Assembly (NCBI GenBank): GCA_019247865.1
Contig: JAFBAJ010000779.1
Span: forward strand, 1-10,768
Source: Acidobacteriota bacterium
Lineage (GTDB): Bacteria > Acidobacteriota > Blastocatellia > Pyrinomonadales > Pyrinomonadaceae
Direction: 5' to 3'
DNA: 10,768 bases
Under the pieces are notes generated by a model. That model searched no databases. It was given only the letters and a program-made list of their open reading frames with translations, and was not told the DNA's origin. Positions 5,940-10,768 of this stretch are shown here, piece by piece. A program made the position numbers and the translations under genes. Within the stretch, counting starts at the first letter, position 1. Each line of letters starts with the position of its first letter.

Positions 5940-7729
5940 GCAGGCGTACGAAAAGAGGTGCGGTTGCCTGGCGCGGCCTCGGCGTGTCGGACGGCATCGT
6001 CATCGGGCGCGTGCTGCGTGTGCAGAACGGTGCGCGGCAGGTCTATCGCGCGACGCTCGGCGAAGACGAGGTCGAGCGCGAGACGCGCCGGCTCCGTGCG
6101 GCGGTGCGTCTCTCGCGCCGTCAGCTCCTGGCGATCAAGGCGCGCGCCGAAAAGGAGCTGGGCGCGGATCAGGCTTATATCTTCGACGCGCATCTGCTGA
6201 TGCTCGAAGACCGCAAGCTGCTCGACGAGATCGAGAATTTTATCCGGCAGGAACGCGCCAACGCTGAATGGGCCGTCAAGGTCGTGGCCGACAGCCTGCT
6301 CGCCGTGTATTCGAAGATCAAGGACGAGTACCTGCGCGAGCGCGGTTCCGATATAGAGGACGTGATGCAGCGCCTGCTCGTCGCGCTCAGCGGCGGCGAG
6401 CGTTCGCACGCACATCTCCTGAGCGAGGACGCGGTCATCGTCGCGGAAAACCTTCTCCCTTCGGCGATGGCCGAGCTTGATTTCGAGCGCGCCCGCGCCA
6501 TCGCGACCGACGCGGGCGGCTGGACTTCGCACACGGCGATCATCGCGCGCGGACTCGGCATCCCGGCGGTCGTCGGTTTGCGCGAGCTTCATCGCCACGC
6601 GCGGACGGGCGATTTAATCATCGTGGATGCGACGCAGGGGCAAGTGATTCTGCATCCGACGGCGGCGACCGTCGAGAAGTATAAGGCCACGGCCGCGCGC
6701 GCTTCGCGTGCACGCGCCGCCGCCGCAGAGCAGGAGCGCGCGCCTCTCTTCACGGCGGACGATAAAGAGATCTGCCTGCGCGCCAACGTCGAGCTGCCGG
6801 CGGAATACGAGGGCGTCAAAAAATTCGGGGCGCGCGGCATCGGGCTTTACCGCTCGGAATTCCTGCTCTCCTCGCGCGGCACGATTCCCAGCGAAGACGA
6901 GCAGTGTCGTGCTTATCAACGTCTCGCAGAGCTGACGCGCGGCGACGGTGCGACCGTGCGACTCTTTGACCTCGGCGGAGACAAGATCGGGGGCGGCGCG
7001 AATGATGCGGAGCAGAACCCAGCGCTCGGGCTGCGCGCGATTCGCTTCAGCCTGAAAAATGAGGACGTGCTGCGCACGCAGGCGCGTGCGATTCATCGCG
7101 CCGCGGCGCACGGGCGGCTCGACGTAGTGCTGCCGATGATCTCCGACCTGCGTGACGTGCGCCGCGCCAAACGGATTATTGAAGAGGAGCGCGCACGCCT
7201 TGAAAAAGAGGGCATCAAGACTGGCTCCGTCAGGATCGGAGCGATGATCGAAGTCCCTTCGGCCGTCCTGCTCGCGGACAGGATCGCGCGCGAGGTCGAT
7301 TTCTTCAGTCTCGGCACGAACGACCTGGTGCAATATACGCTCGCGGTGGATCGCGGCAACGATGACGTGGCCGACTGGTTTCGCTCGCTCCATCCTTCCG
7401 TCCTGCAAAGCATCCGGCGCACGCTCGAAGCGGCTGAAGCAGCACAGATTCCGGCGGTCGTCTGCGGCGAGATGGCCGGGACTCCCGCTTACGCGGTGAT
7501 GCTCATCGGACTCGGCGCGACGGAATTGAGCATGACCTCTTCTTCGATTCCGCGCGTCCGCCGGGCCGTCGCCGAGATTCGTTACAGTGACGCGCGCGAG
7601 ATCGCCCTGCGATGTCTGGACAGCGACACCGCGGATGATGTCGAAGAGCTGGTGCGAAATGAATTTTCCGCACGCTGGCCGCGCCTTTTTACGCCGGAAA
7701 CCTTGCCAGCTTATAAGCATAAAAAGTAG
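5936..7729 (+). CDS. ptsI: PEP-protein phosphotransferase (PTS Enzyme I)
   Basis: Enzyme I autophosphorylates with PEP and passes phosphate to HPr in the cytoplasm. The 597 residues cover all domains. The N-terminal HPr-binding part (about 12-155) includes LGVSDGIVIGRVL and ADQAYIFDAHLLMLED. The swivelling His domain has DAGGWTSHTAIIARGLGIPAVVG with catalytic His199. The C-terminal PEP barrel (about 270-580) has GIGLYRSEFL (Arg306), RLFDLGGDK (342-350), NPALGLRAIR, GAMIEVPSAVLLAD (Glu439), FFSLGTNDLVQYTLAVDRGN (456-475) and CGEMAG with Cys510. All PEP- and metal-binding residues appear kept. The usual GGRTSHT reads GGWTSHT (Trp196). There is no added GAF domain, so it is not PtsP-like. GTG start, overlapping ptsH by four bases. 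A promoter for the next operon overlaps its stop codon. Confidence 0.96.
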   Translation: MSRRTKRGAVAWRGLGVSDGIVIGRVLRVQNGARQVYRATLGEDEVERETRRLRAAVRLSRRQLLAIKARAEKELGADQAYIFDAHLLMLEDRKLLDEIENFIRQERANAEWAVKVVADSLLAVYSKIKDEYLRERGSDIEDVMQRLLVALSGGERSHAHLLSEDAVIVAENLLPSAMAELDFERARAIATDAGGWTSHTAIIARGLGIPAVVGLRELHRHARTGDLIIVDATQGQVILHPTAATVEKYKATAARASRARAAAAEQERAPLFTADDKEICLRANVELPAEYEGVKKFGARGIGLYRSEFLLSSRGTIPSEDEQCRAYQRLAELTRGDGATVRLFDLGGDKIGGGANDAEQNPALGLRAIRFSLKNEDVLRTQARAIHRAAAHGRLDVVLPMISDLRDVRRAKRIIEEERARLEKEGIKTGSVRIGAMIEVPSAVLLADRIAREVDFFSLGTNDLVQYTLAVDRGNDDVADWFRSLHPSVLQSIRRTLEAAEAAQIPAVVCGEMAGTPAYAVMLIGLGATELSMTSSSIPRVRRAVAEIRYSDAREIALRCLDSDTADDVEELVRNEFSARWPRLFTPETLPAYKHKK

Positions 7730-7732
7730 AAT
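7703..7732 (+). promoter_or_regulatory. Sigma70-like promoter overlapping the ptsI stop codon
   Basis: TTGCCA (7703-7708) matches five of six -35 bases and TAGAAT (7727-7732) five of six -10 bases, with an 18-base spacer. The ptsI stop TAG forms the first half of the -10. Transcription would begin near 7739 and drive the barrel/export genes with a leader of about 98 bases. The local AT-rich patch stands out against the GC-rich coding sequence. Confidence 0.5.
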
Positions 7733-7738
7733 TTACTT

Positions 7739-7836
7739 GACCCTTGAAGACGACTGGGTTGCGGGCTCGGCTGAACTCTTTGGGGGAGCGCAGCCGACGG
7801 CGATCAAACATTCCACCAGACAACCTGTGAGAGCGT
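7739..7836 (+). other. Untranslated leader before the barrel gene
   Basis: If the promoter at 7703-7732 is real, this is the message leader. It contains TCGGCTG (7767-7773) complementary to CAGCCGA (7791-7797) around a 17-base purine-rich loop. I see no match to a riboswitch family I know. The only Shine-Dalgarno-like string, GAGAG at 7829-7833, is close to the start codon. Confidence 0.3.
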
Positions 7837-9972
7837 ATGCGAAATCGTTTCGATCCGGTGAGCGGTAAACGGAAGATGCGCGGACGCCGGGCGACGGCCA
7901 GACGGTGGCTGGGCGCGCTGGTCTGCGCGCTGGTCGTGTGCGGAAGTGTGTGGCTGGCTGTGCGTGCGCGTGCTGAAGGCGACGCCGCCGCGCCCGTGGT
8001 CGAACTCGTGCGCCTGAGCGTGACGAGCGAGGCTGGCCTGGTGCGGATAGAGGTCGTCGCGGACGGCTCGCTCGCGCAGACGACCATCGAGCAGCACACG
8101 CGCGGCAGCGAAGCCGTCGTGCGCATACGCGGCGCGCGCTCGCTGCTGCGCGGGAGCTACGCCGTGGACGAGAGTTTGGCGCGCGGCGTCCGCACCGGCG
8201 CGGGCGAGAGCAAGGGCGAGCCCTTCGTGGACATCATGATCTCGCTCAGCGAAGGCGCGACCCTCGCGCAACGGAAAAATTTCAATCGCCTGGTCATCGG
8301 CATCGCCAGCGACTTTGCAGGGCTGCGCCGCAAGACCGACGCTCCGGCCGGAAGCGAAGTGGCGCGTAGAAGCGAGGCTCCTGCACCGCGCGAGGTCGCA
8401 GCCGCGCGGAGCGTCTCCGTCACGAGTGCGACCGTGACCGACGCGATGCCGCAACGCGGGATGGCAACAAGCGAGCGTACGGAGACTGTCGCCGGCGTTC
8501 AAACAGAAGTCCGGACAGCAGCTCTTTCAAACGTCAACGCGCCGGTCGCCGCAGTCAACGCTGCATCCGCTCCTGTCTTTCAAAGTGTCGCGCAGCTCAG
8601 GCCGCCAGCCATCGCGCCGAGGTTCTTCGCTCCGTTGTACGACAACGCGGCTCCGCCCGCGCAGGCCGAATCGCTCAGCTTCTTCCCGATGTTTCTCGAA
8701 GCGCCGGGCGCGAGCGTCGGGGCCTGGTTGCCGGGAACGACCGTCGCGGTGACGGATCAGGCGGGCGGGAGGACTCTGGGCGCGGGCTTCCTGCGTCCGC
8801 TCTTTCGTCTCGGCGGAGGCTTTGACGATAACTTCTTCTATCGCTCTTCGACGGGACGTAACATCGGGCTCTTCACTTTTGCGCCCCGCCTCGAATACGA
8901 GATTCCGGGCGACAAGAGCGGGATGCGGCTCGCGTACGAAGCGCGTCTACGGCGCTTGACCAACGGCGAATGGGCGAACGGACATGTTGTCGACTTCGAC
9001 ACGCGTTTCAATCTCGGCTCGTCCGTCAGGCTCGCGCTGCGTGACCATTTCATACGCTCGCCCTTAGACCCGCGCGAGTACGATGCGGCGGGCGAAGTCT
9101 ACATCGTCGGCGATACCTTCTGGCGCAACGACGGCGCGCTGCGGCTTGAGCTGTTGACGAGCCAGCGCGGGCGCATCGCCTTCGACCTGGGGTATAATCT
9201 GGTGCGCTGGAGCGAAGACCACATCGCCACGGCTCCGCTCTTTCTCAACTACGGCGATCTCTCTTCGTCCGTCTCGTACGAAAGGGACCTCTCGGAAGCG
9301 ACGACCGCGAGCCTGACCTTCTCCTTCGCCAACGCCAACGCGAGCTCACCCTTGCGCTCGCAGTTCGATGGTCTGAACGACCGCCAGCGTTACGCTCTGG
9401 AGTTCGGCGCGCGCCATCAGGTGACCGAAGGCAGCGGCCTGGCCTTCCGCGTCGGCTACGAGCGCGACCTCTTCCGGCACGCGCCGAGCGCAAACAACTT
9501 CAGCGGCCTCGTCTTTGACGTGCGATTTAGCGGCGATGTGACGGAAAAAACTAAATTTGAGCTGGCGGCTCTGCGAAAAACGCAGCTTTCGGCGTTTAAT
9601 TTAGAAGGAGGGAACGCCCGGCTCATCTCGACGGGCGGGGCGGCGCGCCTGGAACACGCGCTGGGAGATACCCTCAAGCTGGGTTTAAGCCTTAACTATC
9701 AACGTTTAGGCTTCCCCGTTGCGATCCTTGGCAATTCGACTGCGAGTGGCGGAGTCTTCGTCGGAAGCTTCGCGGGCGAGCGCCGCGACGAGCATCTGTA
9801 CGGCTTCGGCTTCGACGCGACCTACGAGTGGAGCGAACTCCTGCGCGCGCGCCTGCGTTACGACTTCGGGCGGCGCGACTCTACCATTCCGGTCTTTACT
9901 TTCAACACCAATCGCGTTTCGCTGATTTTTGAATTCGGTCGGCGCAACGAAGTGAAGGGAAGACCGTTCTAA
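7837..9972 (+). CDS. Outer-membrane beta-barrel protein with N-terminal AMIN-like domain (exopolysaccharide locus)
   Basis: The 711-residue protein starts with a basic stretch and a hydrophobic segment (about 24-46, WLGALVCALVVCGSVWLAV, ending ARA before EG), a signal peptide without a lipobox. Residues about 52-160 look like an AMIN domain (VELVRLSVTSEAGLVRIEVV ... VVRIRGARSLL ... VDIMISLSEG ... RLVIGIASDF), a fold that targets periplasmic proteins to the envelope. A long Ala/Pro/Val-rich linker covers about 165-315. From about 318 to the end there are repeated amphipathic strands (RPLFRLGGGFDDNFFY, LEYEIPGDKSGMRLAYEARL, and a last strand RVSLIFEFGRRNEVKGRPF) ending in phenylalanine, as in outer-membrane barrels of the porin-like BBP2 type found in polysaccharide loci. 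The next gene, a polysaccharide export protein, supports that setting. ATG 7876 is an alternative start that keeps the signal peptide. Exact function is unknown. Confidence 0.82.
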   Translation: MRNRFDPVSGKRKMRGRRATARRWLGALVCALVVCGSVWLAVRARAEGDAAAPVVELVRLSVTSEAGLVRIEVVADGSLAQTTIEQHTRGSEAVVRIRGARSLLRGSYAVDESLARGVRTGAGESKGEPFVDIMISLSEGATLAQRKNFNRLVIGIASDFAGLRRKTDAPAGSEVARRSEAPAPREVAAARSVSVTSATVTDAMPQRGMATSERTETVAGVQTEVRTAALSNVNAPVAAVNAASAPVFQSVAQLRPPAIAPRFFAPLYDNAAPPAQAESLSFFPMFLEAPGASVGAWLPGTTVAVTDQAGGRTLGAGFLRPLFRLGGGFDDNFFYRSSTGRNIGLFTFAPRLEYEIPGDKSGMRLAYEARLRRLTNGEWANGHVVDFDTRFNLGSSVRLALRDHFIRSPLDPREYDAAGEVYIVGDTFWRNDGALRLELLTSQRGRIAFDLGYNLVRWSEDHIATAPLFLNYGDLSSSVSYERDLSEATTASLTFSFANANASSPLRSQFDGLNDRQRYALEFGARHQVTEGSGLAFRVGYERDLFRHAPSANNFSGLVFDVRFSGDVTEKTKFELAALRKTQLSAFNLEGGNARLISTGGAARLEHALGDTLKLGLSLNYQRLGFPVAILGNSTASGGVFVGSFAGERRDEHLYGFGFDATYEWSELLRARLRYDFGRRDSTIPVFTFNTNRVSLIFEFGRRNEVKGRPF

Positions 9973-9981
9973 AGTTTGTCC

Positions 9982-10016
9982 GACCGGAGGTCAGCGTGAG
10001 GCGCTGGACGAGCGCC
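9982..10016. other. Small hairpins between the barrel gene and the export gene
   Basis: GGCGCT (10000-10005) pairs with AGCGCC (10011-10016) around GGACG, and GACC-GGA-GGTC lies just before it (9982-9992). No T-run follows, so termination is unlikely; it may weaken read-through or shape the message. The rest of 9973-10087 shows no gene and only a weak Shine-Dalgarno-like GAG before the next ATG. Confidence 0.3.
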
Positions 10017-10087
10017 ATTGCCCGGCACACAGTCCGCCACCAGCTTCACGCGCCAGTTTCAGGATTCAGGGAATTTGAGTGCACAAC

Positions 10088-10768
10088 ATGAAGAAAGCTT
10101 TACTCTCAACCGTCGCTTTATTGTCTCTCAGCGCCGCTCTCTCCGCGGCCCAGACGCCAAACGCGCGTCCCGCCAACTTTCCGCCCAACCCGTCCGTCTC
10201 CTCCAAGCGAAGCACGGAGACGAAGACTGGCGCGCTCGATGCTAAAGCGGAGCAGCAGGCCAACCATCCGACCGTCTCCGGCGCGAAGCTCGCCGAAACG
10301 GATGAGGCGGCGACCGCTGCGACCAACTCCACTGGGAATGACGCTTCCGACGAGGCTTTGAAGATGAACGGCAGCACTCCCGTTGCGAGCGCTGATCCGG
10401 TCGAGACTCCGACGACGACGCCCGCGAGCGACAACGCCGCGAAGAGTTCCGCCGCGACGGTCGCAGCCCAACCCGAGGCGGCAAAATCCGAGCCCGCTCC
10501 GGCAGTCCCGTCCACGCCGCTCGTTCCGACCAGCATCTATCGCGTCGGCGTCGGCGATGTGCTCGACATACAGCTCCTGAACTCTCCGACGCGCGAATCG
10601 ACGCTCTACACAGTCCTGGCCGGAGGGATGCTCGAATATCCTCTGGCGGGCGAAGCCCTCAAGGTCGAGGGCCTCACGACCGACGAGATCAAAGCGCGTC
10701 TCGCGCCGCAGATCAAGATCTACGAGAACCCGCAGGTCGCCGTCAGCGTGCGCGAGTACGCGAGCCAC
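10088..10768 (+). CDS. Polysaccharide export protein (Wza/SLBB family), 5' part
   Basis: An open frame of 227 codons runs from ATG 10088 to the last base of the window with no stop, so the gene is cut off. It starts with a signal peptide (MKKALLSTVALLSLSAALSA, cut near Ala20-Ala21) with no lipobox cysteine, unlike the lipoprotein Wza. Residues about 22-147 are a low-complexity Ala/Pro/Thr/Ser linker. From residue 149 the Poly_export domain is clear: SIYRVGVGDVLDIQLLNSP, LAGGMLEYPLAGE, LTTDEIKARLAPQIK and YENPQVAVSVREYASH, after which SLBB domains would be expected. Such proteins form the periplasmic and outer-membrane channel for exopolysaccharide export. It follows the barrel protein by 115 bases and probably shares its transcript. 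Start context is weak, but the signal peptide fixes the start well. Confidence 0.88.
   Translation, partial: MKKALLSTVALLSLSAALSAAQTPNARPANFPPNPSVSSKRSTETKTGALDAKAEQQANHPTVSGAKLAETDEAATAATNSTGNDASDEALKMNGSTPVASADPVETPTTTPASDNAAKSSAATVAAQPEAAKSEPAPAVPSTPLVPTSIYRVGVGDVLDIQLLNSPTRESTLYTVLAGGMLEYPLAGEALKVEGLTTDEIKARLAPQIKIYENPQVAVSVREYASH

Noticed and set aside
6614..7720. A 368-codon open frame on the - strand opposite ptsI
   Set aside because: Enzyme I motifs occupy the + strand throughout; the antisense frame has no domain features.
7739..7836. Cyclic-di-GMP (GEMM) or guanidine riboswitch in the leader
   Set aside because: None of the conserved GEMM or guanidine-class motifs I know can be found; only one simple stem is supported.
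10018..10245. A 75-codon + strand frame overlapping the start of the export gene
   Set aside because: It is out of frame with the signal-peptide-bearing ATG at 10088 and has no recognisable content.
10118..10768. A 216-codon open frame on the - strand at the right end
   Set aside because: It lies opposite the polysaccharide export gene, whose signal peptide and Poly_export domain are clear on the + strand. The Arg-rich antisense frame is a shadow.

Overview
The window is about 10.8 kb of GC-rich bacterial DNA with every gene on the + strand. Gene order (rpoN, hpf, hprK, rapZ, EIIA-Man, HPr, EI), an outer-membrane beta-barrel protein, a polysaccharide export protein and abundant short palindromic repeats point to a Gram-negative bacterium. 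The overall style suggests Acidobacteriota, perhaps Blastocatellia. That placement is inference from gene order and protein style; no RNA gene or phylogenetic marker search supports it.

Layout: (1) 5-2228, sigma-54 (rpoN) and a long-form ribosome hibernation factor (hpf). (2) 2304-2903, a secreted YceI-family protein between hpf and hprK, with repeats on both sides. (3) 3117-7729, a regulatory phosphotransferase module: HPr kinase/phosphorylase (hprK), RapZ, a mannose-type EIIA, HPr and Enzyme I. The last three are tightly packed (TGAATG junction, then a GTGA overlap). No sugar permease (EIIB/EIIC) is present. (4) 7837-end, the start of an exopolysaccharide/export locus: an AMIN-like plus beta-barrel outer-membrane protein, then a Wza/SLBB-type polysaccharide export protein cut by the window end.

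How the parts fit: EI would take phosphate from PEP and pass it to HPr (His15) and then to EIIA (His28). HprK could phosphorylate HPr on Ser48. Without a permease the chain probably acts as a sensor of metabolic state, beside sigma-54 and RapZ, whose E. coli relative controls amino-sugar (cell-envelope precursor) synthesis. A good sigma70-like promoter overlaps the ptsI stop codon and probably starts the export operon as a separate unit.

The most notable points are a RapZ whose Walker A lysine is replaced by methionine, a run of unrelated short-period palindromic or tandem repeats filling four successive gaps between genes, a four-unit REP-like cluster upstream of hprK, and an AMIN-like domain joined to an outer-membrane barrel. 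No intergenic gap exceeds 300 bases and no RNA gene, CRISPR array or complete mobile element was seen.
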